The notes: a model not told the origin generated them from the sequence alone. Counted from the stretch's first letter, positions 33,457-42,313 are shown. The stretch: DNA of 64,000 bases from JABDBE01 sp049585795 (GCA_049585795.1 JBAVAQ010000114.1:1-64000); one strand, 5' to 3'. Made by a program: numbers and translations.

Positions 33457-34546
33457 TCGCGTTCCAATTCTGCTGATTATTCTTCTTTCCACTGTCATAG
33501 CATGCCGGGACCAAGCAATCGCATCGCCAGTACCCGGTACCGGGGAGCAACAGGCACAGGCTCCAACCTCCAGCCCGCAATCCCCAGATCCGCAAGCGCA
33601 AAATCAGAAAAGCCAGACTCCGCCCAGCCAACCCCCGCCAACTCAATCTCAGGCAAGCCAGGCTCAGCCAACTCGCGACCAAGCCCAGGCGTCGAGCGAC
33701 AACGGAGTCTTCGTCTTCAAGAAAGAAGTCGAAGAAGTGGTGCTGCACGCTACCGTGATCGATGACAAGAATCGTCTGGTCACAACCCTGGACAAGAGTG
33801 CCTTCACCGTCTTCGAGAACAATCAGCCCCAGGTGATTACGTCCTTCCGGCACGAAGATGTTCCGGTCGCCATGGGCATCGTGATCGATAACTCTGGCTC
33901 CATGCGGGAGAAGCGCGACAAGGTGAACCGGGCGGCATTGAATCTGGTGCGTTCCAGCAATCCGCAAGATCAGGTTTTTGTCGTCAACTTTAATGACGAA
34001 TACTACCTCGATCAAGAATTTACCAACGACATTAATAAATTGCGGGAGGCTCTGGAGAAAGTCGAGGCCCGCGGTGGGACCGCGCTTTACGATGCTCTGG
34101 TGGCGTCCTCCGTTTATATGAAGGATCATGCGAAACTGCAAAAGAAAGTCCTCTTCGTGGTGACCGATGGGGAGGACAATGCTAGCCGGGAATCCCTCGA
34201 AGAAGCGGTTCGCCGTCTGCAAGAAGAAAATGGCCCGGCGGTGTACGCCATTGGATTGTTGGGCGAGGAGAAGCAGCGCCGCGCCCGCCGCGCGCTCGAA
34301 ACCATTGCCCAACGAACCGGAGGAATTAGTTTCTTCCCGCGCACGCTGGATGAAGTGGACGCGATCAGCAGCAGTGTGGCTCACGACATCCGCAACCAGT
34401 ACACCATCGGCTATAAGCCCTCGACCCCAAAGAGCGTGGGCGGCTACCGCGCTATCCGCGTGGAAGCCAAAGCCAAAGGATATGGCAAACTCACGGTCCG
34501 CACCCGCAGCGGGTATTATCCTGGGCAGGAACACGCCCCGCAGTAG
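33440..34546 (+). CDS. VWFA-related lipoprotein (acidobacterial type), second of pair
   Basis: A 368-residue paralogue. The signal ends with a lipobox (STVIAC, Cys22), followed by a long Gln/Pro/Ser linker (residues 24-87). The VWA domain has the MIDAS DNSGSM, ARGGTALYDALV and FVVTDGEDN (Asp). The C-terminus ends RNQYTIGYKPSTPKS. Because the linker is followed by VVLHATVIDDKNRLVTTLDKS, its architecture parallels its neighbour. The 17-bp overlap with the preceding gene suggests coupled expression. The role is probably metal-dependent protein binding at the envelope; partners are unknown. Confidence 0.87.
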   Translation: MLLRNSRVPILLIILLSTVIACRDQAIASPVPGTGEQQAQAPTSSPQSPDPQAQNQKSQTPPSQPPPTQSQASQAQPTRDQAQASSDNGVFVFKKEVEEVVLHATVIDDKNRLVTTLDKSAFTVFENNQPQVITSFRHEDVPVAMGIVIDNSGSMREKRDKVNRAALNLVRSSNPQDQVFVVNFNDEYYLDQEFTNDINKLREALEKVEARGGTALYDALVASSVYMKDHAKLQKKVLFVVTDGEDNASRESLEEAVRRLQEENGPAVYAIGLLGEEKQRRARRALETIAQRTGGISFFPRTLDEVDAISSSVAHDIRNQYTIGYKPSTPKSVGGYRAIRVEAKAKGYGKLTVRTRSGYYPGQEHAPQ

Positions 34547-34570
34547 ACGTTGGTCCGTCAAGCAAGAGCG

Positions 34571-34643
34571 CGACGTTGCGAGCAACGTCGCTACAGTTTG
34601 TGGGCAACAGCGGTTCTGTAGAGACGGGGCTTGCTCCGTCTCC
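34571..34643. repeat. Two intergenic hairpin repeats
   Basis: GCGACGTTGC GA GCAACGTCGC (34571-34592) is a perfect 10-bp stem. GAGACGG (34622-34628) pairs with CCGTCTC (34637-34643) around GGGCTTGCT-type sequence. They lie between the VWA pair and cysK and resemble dispersed hairpins common in acidobacterial intergenic DNA. Confidence 0.65.
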
Positions 34644-34716
34644 GATCGGCGCCACAACGCAAGGTTAGGTCCTTTGGTGCGATTGACGCGTTTGCGCCGC
34701 TTCCGTACCCTGTAGA

Positions 34717-35670
34717 GTGCAGAAGACTACTATTGAGCGCTCCCACGCCCAGGTTGCTGACGACATCACGCAGCTTGTCGGCGAAACTCCCATCCTCAAG
34801 CTGAAACGCATCGTGCCTGCCGATTCGGCGGAGGTTTACGCCAAGCTGGAGTATCTGAATCCCGGCGGAAGCGTGAAAGATCGCGCTGCCATTGGGATGA
34901 TTCGCCGAGCCGAAGAACAGGGACGGCTCAAGCCTGGAGGGACGATCGTCGAAGCGACGGCAGGGAATACGGGGATCGGGCTGGCACTGATCGGAGTGAA
35001 TCGCGGCTACAAAGTCGCGCTGTTTGTGCCGAAAACATTTTCGGAGGAAAAAGTAATGATCATGCGGGCCCTCGGCGCCGAAGTGACCCGCACTCCGGAC
35101 TCCGAGGGCATGCAAGGAGCGATTGATCGAGCCAACGAATTAGCCTCTCGCGACCCCAACGCATTCATGGCTGCGCAGTTCGAGAATCCCGCCAATCCTG
35201 ATTATCATTATGAAACCACCGCCCACGAAATCTTTGAGCAAATGGAAGGACGGATTGACGCGGTCGTCCTCGGGGCTGGGACCGCCGGCACCTTTACCGG
35301 GGTTGCTCGCTACCTGAAGAAGCAGCTGCCCAAGATTTTAGCCGTGGCTGTGACCACGCAAGGCTCGGTGCTCGGAGGTGGAAAGGCTGGACCGCACAAA
35401 GTCGAAGGCATTGGATCGAGCTTTATCCCCAAGACGTTCGACCCCTCCGTCTGCGACGAAGTTGCGGTTGCCAACGACGTTGAAGCCTTCGGTATGGTGA
35501 AAGAACTAGCGGCGCTCGAAGGAGTACTCTCCGGCTCTAGTGGCGGGGCCAACGTGTTCGCTTCGTTGCAGATCGCTCGTCGTCTGGGAGCCGGAAAGCG
35601 CGTTATCACCATGATTCCAGATTCGGCCGAGCGCTATCTGTCGAAAAAGATCTTTGAGGGTGGGATTTAG
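34717..35670 (+). CDS. cysK: Cysteine synthase / cystathionine beta-synthase-like PLP enzyme
   Basis: A 317-residue fold-type II PLP enzyme. The PLP lysine lies in NPGGSVKDRAA (about residue 51), the phosphate loop is VLGAGTAGTF, and the substrate loop is EATAGNTGIGLALIG. The late SGSSGGAN motif is also present. It makes cysteine from O-acetylserine, or cystathionine if it is a CBS-type. The start is a GTG at 34717 without a good ribosome site. Only 22 bp separate it from a cystathionine gamma-lyase-like gene, which makes a reverse transsulfuration (MccA/MccB-like) pair plausible. The symbol follows overall fold, not proven substrate. Confidence 0.82.
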   Translation: MQKTTIERSHAQVADDITQLVGETPILKLKRIVPADSAEVYAKLEYLNPGGSVKDRAAIGMIRRAEEQGRLKPGGTIVEATAGNTGIGLALIGVNRGYKVALFVPKTFSEEKVMIMRALGAEVTRTPDSEGMQGAIDRANELASRDPNAFMAAQFENPANPDYHYETTAHEIFEQMEGRIDAVVLGAGTAGTFTGVARYLKKQLPKILAVAVTTQGSVLGGGKAGPHKVEGIGSSFIPKTFDPSVCDEVAVANDVEAFGMVKELAALEGVLSGSSGGANVFASLQIARRLGAGKRVITMIPDSAERYLSKKIFEGGI

Positions 35671-35692
35671 CTTGTAACCCAAACAAGAAATC

Positions 35693-36850
35693 ATGAATAA
35701 AAACAAGCTCCCCGGTTTTGCTACCCGTGCCATTCATGTTGGGCAAGAGCCTGACCTGGAAAGCGGCGCGGTTTCTCCGCCCATTCATTTGACCTCGACT
35801 TATGTCCAGCAGGAAATCGGCAAGAACAAAGGTTACGAGTATGCCCGAGTCTCGAATCCGACGCGGACGCGCCTGGAGGAAAACCTCGCCGCCCTCGAGA
35901 GCGGCATCGCTTCCCGCGTCTTTGCCAGTGGCATGGCCGCGATCAACGCGATTTGCACCATGTACAAGTCGGGCGACCACGTGGTCTGTGGCCACAATCT
36001 TTACGGCGGCGTGCCCCGACTGTTCAACCAAGTGCTGACCGGCTACGGAATGGAGTTCACTTACGTGGACACTTCGGAGGTTAGAAATGTAGAGCGTGCG
36101 ATTCGGAAAAAGACTCGTATGGTTTACCTTGAGACTCCGACCAATCCGCTCATGGCTCTGAGCGATATCGAAGCTATCAGCAAGGTCTGCCGCAGCGAGA
36201 AGGTAGAACTGGTGGTGGACAATACCTTCATGTCGCCCTATTTTCAGCAGCCCATCTCGCTGGGCGCGGACATGGTCGTGCACTCGACCACGAAATTTCT
36301 CAACGGGCACAGCGATGGACTTGGCGGCGTCGTAGTCTGTACCAAGCCTGCGCAGGCTGAGGAACTGGGCTTTGTGCAGAAGGCGGCGGGAGCGATTCTT
36401 TCTCCCTTCGAGTGCTGGATGGTGCTGCGCGGGGTCAAAACGCTGGCCGTGCGAATGGAGCAGCACGATCGCAGCGGCCGGGTGATTGCGGAATTCCTGG
36501 CCCAGCATAAAAAGGTGAAAAAGGTTTTCTATCCCGGTCTGCCCGATCATCCGCAATACGAACTCGCGCAGAAACAAATGAGGGGCTTCGGCTCCATGAT
36601 CACGTTTGAGACTGGCTCGCTCTCGAATGCCAACAAGATGCTACGAAAAGTCCGCATCTGCGCGTTGGCGGAATCGCTGGGAGGAGTAGAGACTTTGATC
36701 TCGCATCCGGCCACGATGACTCACGCAGCGTTGGGCGAAAAGGGAAGAAAACAAATCGGAATCACCGATGGTATGGTCAGGATTTCAGTTGGTATCGAGA
36801 ACGTCGAGGATATTATCGCCGACCTCGACCAGGCGCTTGTGGCTATCTGA
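35693..36850 (+). CDS. Cystathionine gamma-lyase/gamma-synthase family PLP enzyme
   Basis: A 385-residue Cys/Met metabolism PLP enzyme. Features: FATRAIHVGQEPD (N-terminus), RVSNPTRTRLEENLAALE, ASGMAAINAI, DNTFMSPYFQQPISLGADMVVHSTTKFLNGHSD with the PLP lysine, and C-terminal AESLGGVETLISHPATMTHA. The substrate (cystathionine, homocysteine or O-acyl-homoserine) cannot be read from sequence. It lies between the cysK-like gene (22 bp gap) and a methyltransferase gene (29 bp gap), so it is probably in one operon. Confidence 0.88.
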   Translation: MNKNKLPGFATRAIHVGQEPDLESGAVSPPIHLTSTYVQQEIGKNKGYEYARVSNPTRTRLEENLAALESGIASRVFASGMAAINAICTMYKSGDHVVCGHNLYGGVPRLFNQVLTGYGMEFTYVDTSEVRNVERAIRKKTRMVYLETPTNPLMALSDIEAISKVCRSEKVELVVDNTFMSPYFQQPISLGADMVVHSTTKFLNGHSDGLGGVVVCTKPAQAEELGFVQKAAGAILSPFECWMVLRGVKTLAVRMEQHDRSGRVIAEFLAQHKKVKKVFYPGLPDHPQYELAQKQMRGFGSMITFETGSLSNANKMLRKVRICALAESLGGVETLISHPATMTHAALGEKGRKQIGITDGMVRISVGIENVEDIIADLDQALVAI

Positions 36851-36879
36851 GCCGCCACATCTTCACTGAGAAGCGGTCC

Positions 36880-37680
36880 GTGCCAACGGTCTCCAACCCG
36901 CGCGAGTGGAATGCCGCGGACTACCATCGCTTGTCCGCCCCGCAAGTCAGTTGGGGCAAGAAGGTTCTAAGCAAAGTACAGCTGCGCGGTGACGAAATGC
37001 TGATGGACGCCGGCTGCGGCACGGGGCGGCTGACAGCGGAGTTGTTGCACAGCCTGCCGCGAGGTCGGGTGGTGGGCGTGGACTTGTCGCAAAACATGCT
37101 GGCCGGAGCGCGGGAGCATCTGACGCCTGACTTCGCTGGCAAGTTCTTGCTGGTGGCGGCCGATCTGCAGGATATTCCCTTCGTTGGGTTGTTTGACGGT
37201 ATTTTCAGCACGGCTGCATTTCACTGGGTTCCAGACCACGAACGGCTTTTTCGCAGCCTATTCCGCAGTTTGCGGCCGGGAGGATGGTTGCGCGCACAGT
37301 GCGGCGGCGGCCCGAATCTGGCCCGGCTTCGCAAACGAGTGGACGAACTTGCAGCCACGACAAAGTACGCCCGGTACTTCGCAGGTTTTCGTGAACCTTG
37401 GACCTTCAATGATGCTGAAACGGCCACGGCGGTTCTGCGCCGCGCAGGATTCGTAGAAATCGAAACCGGCCTGGAACCTGCATTGACGATTGTCGAAAAC
37501 TCATCGAAGTATGCGGAGTTTGTGCGGACTGTCATTCTGCGTCAACATCTGGAGCAGATTCCAGACGCTGGACTGCGCGGGGCTTTCATGGCTGCGCTCG
37601 CCGATCAGGCAGCCACCGACGATCCTCCGTTCTCGCTGGATTACTGGCGCCTCAATTTGAGCGCGAAAGTTCCCGACTAA
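36880..37680 (+). CDS. Class I SAM-dependent methyltransferase
   Basis: A 266-residue cytosolic methyltransferase. The SAM site is MDAGCGTGRLTAELL (residues 42-56), followed by VVGVDLSQNML and AADLQDIPF. FDGIFSTAAFHWVPDHERLFRSLFRSLRPGG is the substrate-lid segment of trans-aconitate methyltransferase-like enzymes. The C-terminal helices (TIVENSSKYAEFVRTVILR) fit that group. The substrate is unknown. The start is GTG at 36880, with a weak ribosome site. Its place after transsulfuration genes might relate it to methionine or SAM-cycle chemistry, which is inference. Confidence 0.8.
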   Translation: MPTVSNPREWNAADYHRLSAPQVSWGKKVLSKVQLRGDEMLMDAGCGTGRLTAELLHSLPRGRVVGVDLSQNMLAGAREHLTPDFAGKFLLVAADLQDIPFVGLFDGIFSTAAFHWVPDHERLFRSLFRSLRPGGWLRAQCGGGPNLARLRKRVDELAATTKYARYFAGFREPWTFNDAETATAVLRRAGFVEIETGLEPALTIVENSSKYAEFVRTVILRQHLEQIPDAGLRGAFMAALADQAATDDPPFSLDYWRLNLSAKVPD

Positions 37681-37753
37681 CCCTTCTCGGTCCGGCTGCG
37701 GTGAAAACCTTATTTCGATTCCGTTGCGCAACTCCTATCCCTGCTGAAATCTG

Positions 37754-38068
37754 TCACTCGGATGAATCCTCGAGCCACTTCAGATACTCCGGGCTGCCGT
37801 CTTCAATCGTGATCGAGGCGCATTCCGGCAGTTCGTAGGAGTGCATTTCGAGGATGGCATCACGTACGCGCTCAAAGGGAGCAGCGGTTTTGATCCACAG
37901 CAACCATTCTTCCGCCTCTTCGACCTTCCCCTTCCAACGGTAAATCGACACGATCTTGGGGACGATGTTCACGCAGGCCGCGAGCTTGTGGTCAACCAGC
38001 GTTTCCGCAATCCGGCGCGCTTCATCGACCGAGCCGGTGGTGGTCATGACGATTCTCTTGTCGGTCAT
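37754..38068 (-). CDS. cutA: CutA-type divalent ion tolerance protein
   Basis: A 104-residue trimeric ferredoxin-like protein. It contains VMTTTGSVDEARRIAETLVDHKLAACVNIVP, YRWKGKVEEAEEWLLWIKTA, and HSYELPECASITIEDG, the complete CutA signature. The family is linked to copper tolerance in E. coli, but its molecular role remains uncertain. It is convergent with the methyltransferase gene, with a 73-bp gap. Confidence 0.95.
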   Translation of the reverse strand: MTDKRIVMTTTGSVDEARRIAETLVDHKLAACVNIVPKIVSIYRWKGKVEEAEEWLLWIKTAAPFERVRDAILEMHSYELPECASITIEDGSPEYLKWLEDSSE

Positions 38069-38300
38069 AAAATAAGCTTCAGCTTTCAGTCTACGGCATC
38101 AAAGACTACCACTTTCCGAAGCATCATCGCCGGGACGCCCGCGATCGCCCGAGCAATTTGTCAAAGTTGATTCCTTTTGTCTCCCTCGAGACAAGTTCCG
38201 CTTGACGGGGCAGCCGAAGAGAAGTCCACTGAGAAACTGGTATGGAATCCTCGGCATTTCCTCGTCCGCAAGATGAAGGAAGTCGTAGCGCAGTCAAATC

Positions 38301-38774
38301 ATGAATGTTCGAATCAGGCGTCTCCCCCAAACGCGAGTATTGACGCGGCATGAAGACCGTTTGCGAACTCTGGTGGAGCGAGCTCCGCAAGCCGAGGCCT
38401 GGGCAGACCGGAGCATGGAGAGACTTCGCCCGACACTGACCTTGCTCTATGGCATACGACGGCGTCTGGCAACCGCCGGAGTCGCTGTGCTGACGGTATG
38501 GCTATTCGCACACGTTATGTTTGGCGCCAACGGCATGGTGATTTATCGGCAGAAGAAAGCCGAATACCAGAGCCTGCAGAAAAAAATTGACGGCTTGCAA
38601 AATGAAAATGATCGCTATACCCAAGAAGTGAAGTCCCTTCAGGCGCCCGACCCCGACACGATTGAAAAAGAGGCCCGTGAGCAGTTGCACTATGCGCGTC
38701 CGGGCGAAGTAGTGTATGTCGCTCCGCCGCCGGCGCGTCCGCAAAGGCCGGAAACCAACGCCGCTAGGAAATAG
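38301..38774 (+). CDS. Septum formation initiator (FtsB/DivIC-like)
   Basis: A 157-residue bitopic protein. An unusually long, basic N-terminal cytoplasmic region (about 50 residues) precedes one membrane helix (residues 56-74). A coiled coil follows (VIYRQKKAEYQSLQKKIDGL, QNENDRYTQEVKSL), then PDPDTIEKEAREQLHYARPGEVVY, the FtsB/DivIC signature with the conserved (Y/A)RPGE(I/V). It would recruit FtsL/FtsQ to the divisome. The C-terminus is Pro-rich. The start could be later than 38301. Confidence 0.88.
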   Translation: MNVRIRRLPQTRVLTRHEDRLRTLVERAPQAEAWADRSMERLRPTLTLLYGIRRRLATAGVAVLTVWLFAHVMFGANGMVIYRQKKAEYQSLQKKIDGLQNENDRYTQEVKSLQAPDPDTIEKEAREQLHYARPGEVVYVAPPPARPQRPETNAARK

Positions 38775-38809
38775 CTCGGCCCTCCGGGCAGTTTGGCACG
38801 ATTAGTTTG

Positions 38810-38818
38810 TGATATAGT
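38810..38818 (+). promoter_or_regulatory. Extended -10 promoter
   Basis: TGATATAGT fits TGnTATAnT. It lies 142 bp before the start of the small secreted protein, implying a leader of about 135 bases. That leader includes a small GCGGT/ACCGC hairpin close to the ribosome site. Confidence 0.5.
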
Positions 38819-38959
38819 TTTGGTCAATTCCTTTGGCAACAGCAAGGCGGCTAATAATCCCTGCTTGCTTTGTAACTTGTGCATGCGCAGCGAAAGTGCT
38901 TGGGGAAAGGGACATAGTTTCCAAAAATTTGCGGTCTCACCGCTTAAGAGAGGTGTGCT

Positions 38960-39286
38960 ATGAAAAAAGTAATGATGAGTTGTGCTGCCGTCTCGATTTT
39001 GTTCTTCATGGTTGCGATGGCCTCGGCGGCGGGTAAGTCGACGACCGTGAAGGGATACGTCAGCGATTCCATGTGCGGCGCCAAAGGGGCCAATGCGAGC
39101 CACGCCGCCTGCATGACCAAGTGCCTAGGAAAGGGTGCGAAGGCCGTGATTGTCACCGATGGCGACCAGAAGATCGTGAATGTTGACAACCCGGAAGTGC
39201 TCAAGGGACACGAAGCCCATCACGTGGCTGTGACCGGGGAGATGACCGGAGATACAATGCACATCGACAGTGTGAAGATGATCTAG
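38960..39286 (+). CDS. Small secreted Cys-containing protein, unknown function
   Basis: A 108-residue protein: signal peptide (residues 1-23, AMASAA), then a compact domain with three cysteines in SMCGAKGA, HAACMTKC. An OB-like beta segment follows (AVIVTDGDQKIVNVDN, HHVAVTGEMTGDTMHIDSVKM). I recall many similar Acidobacteria proteins with a CGA...CxxxC pattern and a VxVTG ending; their role is unknown and metal binding is a guess. ATG 38960 follows GAGAGG. It is monocistronic, with an extended -10 promoter and a clear terminator. Confidence 0.78.
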   Translation: MKKVMMSCAAVSILFFMVAMASAAGKSTTVKGYVSDSMCGAKGANASHAACMTKCLGKGAKAVIVTDGDQKIVNVDNPEVLKGHEAHHVAVTGEMTGDTMHIDSVKMI

Positions 39287-39307
39287 TTTAGGAAGAATGA
39301 AATTGAG

Positions 39308-39333
39308 AGGGCGGCTCGATGCCGCCCTTTTGT
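39308..39333 (+). terminator. Rho-independent terminator
   Basis: AGGGCGGC (39308-39315) pairs with GCCGCCCT (39321-39328) around TCGAT, followed by TTTGTTTT. It lies 20 bp past the small secreted protein gene and just before the thiG stop on the other strand. Confidence 0.85.
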
Positions 39334-39345
39334 TTTGGACAAAAT

Positions 39346-40119
39346 CTAACGCACCACACCTTCCAAGGGCGAACTCGCCGTGGCATAGAGCTTCTTGGGC
39401 ATGCGCCCGGCGAGATAAGCTTCGCGCCCAGCGAGAACGGCGTGTTTCATAGCCTCCGCCATCAGCACGGCATCCTGCGCGCCGGCGATTCCGGTGTTCA
39501 TTAAGACAGCGTCGGCTCCCAATTCCATCGCAATGACGGCATCTGAGGCCGTGCCCACGCCAGCATCGAGGATCAACGGCACGCCTGTAATCATCTCTCG
39601 CAGGATACGGATGTGGGCGGCGTTCTGTATACCCAGGCCGCTGCCAATCGGTGCACCCAGAGGCATAATCGCGCTGGCGCCGGCATCGAGCAGTCGCTTG
39701 GCGAACACAATGTCGTCCGAGGTGTAGGGCAGCACGGTGAAACCTTCCTTCACCAAGACTCGGGTTGCTTCAAGCGTGGCCTGCACATCCGGATAGAGCG
39801 TGGCCTGATCGCCGATGACTTCGAGTTTGACCCAGTCGGACAGGCCGACCTCGCGTCCCAGACGGGCTGCGCGAATCGCCTCGTCAGCGGTGTAACAGCC
39901 AGCGGTGTTGGGCAGAAGAAAATATTTCTTGGCATCAATGTAGTCGAGCAGCGATTCTTTACTGCGATCGAGATTGACCCGGCGAACGGCTACCGTCACC
40001 ATCTCGGCCCCGCTGGCTTCGAGGGCCCGCGCGGTTTCCTGAAAGGATTTGTATTTCCCCGTGCCTACAATGAGGCGCGAACGGAACTCGCGGCCAGCAA
40101 TAATCAAAGTGTCTGTCAT
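39346..40119 (-). CDS. thiG: Thiazole synthase ThiG
   Basis: A 257-residue TIM-barrel enzyme that forms the thiazole phosphate of thiamine from deoxyxylulose phosphate, dehydroglycine (or glycine imine) and ThiS-thiocarboxylate. Visible parts are FRSRLIVGTGKYKSF, the PNTAGCYTADEA segment, Lys in DWVKLEVIGD (imine-forming), VLPYTSDDIVFAKRL, PLGAPIGSGLGI and LDAGVGTASDAVIAMELGADAVLMNTGIAGA. Length and motifs are complete. No thiS, thiF or thiH gene is adjacent, and no TPP riboswitch was recognised. It is convergent with the small secreted protein. Confidence 0.95.
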   Translation of the reverse strand: MTDTLIIAGREFRSRLIVGTGKYKSFQETARALEASGAEMVTVAVRRVNLDRSKESLLDYIDAKKYFLLPNTAGCYTADEAIRAARLGREVGLSDWVKLEVIGDQATLYPDVQATLEATRVLVKEGFTVLPYTSDDIVFAKRLLDAGASAIMPLGAPIGSGLGIQNAAHIRILREMITGVPLILDAGVGTASDAVIAMELGADAVLMNTGIAGAQDAVLMAEAMKHAVLAGREAYLAGRMPKKLYATASSPLEGVVR

Positions 40120-40153
40120 GGCTTCTATTGTAGCTAAACTCAGCGGGGAGACC

Positions 40154-42313
40154 CTAAGCCTTTAAGCCATTCGGAACCAGCGGTAGCGAACGAAGCCGCA
40201 CGCCGCTGGCGTCGAAAATGGCGTTAGCGATGGCAGGAGCGACGCCCACCAGAGAACTTTCGCCGGCGCCCGCCGAAGGAATGTCCTTGCGGTCGAGCAT
40301 GACAGTTTCGATGGCGGGGACATCGCTGAATCGCGGTAAACGATACTCGGAGAATCGTCCGTTCAATATTTGGCCGTTAGCAAATTCGATGGCCTCAAAC
40401 AGTGCGCCCCCCAAAGCCATGATATTGGCGCCTTCCAGTTGATTGCGCAGTCCGTCGGGGTTGACGATGGCGCCGCATTCAAACGCCGTAACCAGGCGAA
40501 CCACCTTCACTTCGCCGGATTTTTGGTCCAGGGCAACTTCGGCGAAGGTGGCGACATTGCCACCCTTCTCAAAACCACCGCCCATACCAAAACCCTGGCC
40601 TGCACTGGTTTTCGCTTGCCCCCATCCGAACTTCGTCGCGGCCGATTCAAACACAGCACGAAGACGTTCGTTCTTTAAATTCTTCAGCCGGAAGTCCAGA
40701 GGATCCATCTTCACCAGATGCGCAAGTTCATCCATAAACGACTCCCGGGCAAAATGGTTCGCAGTGGCTGCGAGCGCACGGTACGACCCCTGTCGCAAGG
40801 GAGTGCGGGCGGGATGAAACTCGATCCGCTGGTTCTCGATGTCGTAGAAGGTAGGGATGCCGGCGGTGCCGGAATTGTAATTATGAAACTCCCAGCCGGT
40901 GATTTTCCCATCTTTTCGCAACGCGCCGGTGACGTCGATGACCGCAGCAGGACGGAAATAGGCCCAGATAAATTCCTCTTCACGGGTCCAGGTAACTTTA
41001 ACGGGTCTCTTCGCGGCTCGCGCCAGCCGGGCAGCCTCGATGGCAGTCTCGCCGGTGTGTTTTCCACCGTAACCCGAGCCCATGTCCGGCATCAGGACGC
41101 GGACGCGTTCCTCGGGAATACGAAACGTTGCACCAAGTTCTTCGCGTACCCCGAAAGGCCGCTGCGTGCCAGTCCAAACCGTCAAATCGTCGCCCGACCA
41201 TTGCGCCAGAGCCGCCCGAGGTTCGAGCGGGGCATGGGCAATGTAGTTGGTCGTGTACGTCTGTTGTAGGCGATGATCAGCAGACGAAAGCGCCTTTTCG
41301 ATTGAGCCCGTCTCATACCGGGAGGGCGAATCCATGGGCCCGTCTCCTCCCGTTGGATTCTTGCGCAGATATTCGAATAACTCCTTATTCGAAATCTGCG
41401 GTTGAGATTTCCATTCTGCGCGGATGGCCGCCAAGGCGCGGGAGGCGATCTCCGTGGTCGGGGCCGCGACTCCGACGAAATTGCCATCGTGGACGATAAC
41501 AACGTCGGGAATTTTCTCTGCGTCCTGCGCGTTGAGTGAGACGAGGGTCGCCCCAAAAGAAGCCGGACGCAAGACTTTGCCGTAGAGCATATCCGGTAAT
41601 TTCTGATCGGACGGATAACGATGCTTGCCGGTGACAAAATCGCGCCCGTCGACTTTGGGCAACGGTTGACCGGCGACGGTCCACTGCGATGCGGGAATCA
41701 ACGGATCTTCTGCCGGCAGTGTCTCTGTGAGTTGCTTGCCTTTTACCAGTGCGGCGTATTCCACCGCGCGTTTGCTCTCGGAATCCGTAATCTTCCCGTC
41801 GGCGGCGATGAGACGCTTGCGGTCAACCTGCCACTGAGTCGCGGCTAAAGCAACCAGAGTGTCGCGAGCGGCCGCCGCCACTTTTCGCAACTGCAAATTC
41901 ATGTCGGGTGTGGTGCGGCTGCCGAATGTGCCCCGGTCATAAGGCGTGAGCTTGGTGTCTCCCATAACCAACTGGATCGACTTCACGGATACATGCAATT
42001 CTTCCGCGACGGCCTGGGTGAGAGATGTGCGGATATTCTGCCCGACCTCGACCTTACCGGTGTACACCGTGACAGTGCCGTCTTCACCAATGTACAGCCA
42101 GGCCCCGATTTCCTTGGGCAGCGATTCACCGCCTTTATTGGCCCCTGATTCCTGCAGGGCGCGCGCGTCCTTCAACACGCACACGATCAAAAGGCCAGCG
42201 CCGAGAAATCTGAAGAATTCACGCCGATCCACCTCGAAGCGATAGGTGGGAGATGCTGCCAGTTCATACCGTTCCGGTTCCACCGCAGTCGCAAAATGCT
42301 GATGGCTGCTCAT
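40154..42313 (-). CDS. Molybdopterin-binding aldehyde/isoquinoline oxidoreductase, large subunit
   Basis: A 719-residue xanthine-oxidase family molybdoenzyme. Near the N-terminus DRREFFRFLGAGLLIVCVL is a Tat-like signal, so the pair is likely periplasmic. The aldehyde-oxidase domains follow: GKVEVGQNIRTSLTQAVAEEL, GTFGSRTT, QTYTTNYIAHAPLEPRAALA, RPFGVREELGATFRIPEERV, DMGSGYGGK and the cofactor-binding GQGFGMGGGFEKGG...GESSLVGVAPAIANAI. Such enzymes hydroxylate N-heterocycles or aldehydes. The start at 42313 overlaps the small-subunit stop (ATGA). The frame is open further upstream within the small-subunit gene but is not used. The substrate is unknown. Confidence 0.88.
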   Translation of the reverse strand: MSSHQHFATAVEPERYELAASPTYRFEVDRREFFRFLGAGLLIVCVLKDARALQESGANKGGESLPKEIGAWLYIGEDGTVTVYTGKVEVGQNIRTSLTQAVAEELHVSVKSIQLVMGDTKLTPYDRGTFGSRTTPDMNLQLRKVAAAARDTLVALAATQWQVDRKRLIAADGKITDSESKRAVEYAALVKGKQLTETLPAEDPLIPASQWTVAGQPLPKVDGRDFVTGKHRYPSDQKLPDMLYGKVLRPASFGATLVSLNAQDAEKIPDVVIVHDGNFVGVAAPTTEIASRALAAIRAEWKSQPQISNKELFEYLRKNPTGGDGPMDSPSRYETGSIEKALSSADHRLQQTYTTNYIAHAPLEPRAALAQWSGDDLTVWTGTQRPFGVREELGATFRIPEERVRVLMPDMGSGYGGKHTGETAIEAARLARAAKRPVKVTWTREEEFIWAYFRPAAVIDVTGALRKDGKITGWEFHNYNSGTAGIPTFYDIENQRIEFHPARTPLRQGSYRALAATANHFARESFMDELAHLVKMDPLDFRLKNLKNERLRAVFESAATKFGWGQAKTSAGQGFGMGGGFEKGGNVATFAEVALDQKSGEVKVVRLVTAFECGAIVNPDGLRNQLEGANIMALGGALFEAIEFANGQILNGRFSEYRLPRFSDVPAIETVMLDRKDIPSAGAGESSLVGVAPAIANAIFDASGVRLRSLPLVPNGLKA

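Noticed and set aside
33251..34657. Minus-strand open frame of 468 codons antisense to the VWA gene
   Set aside because: Antisense shadow of a gene with an intact MIDAS motif; translation is unlike a folded protein.
40120..40153. TPP riboswitch before thiG
   Set aside because: Only 34 bp separate thiG from the previous gene, too short, and no CTGAGA-type core is seen.
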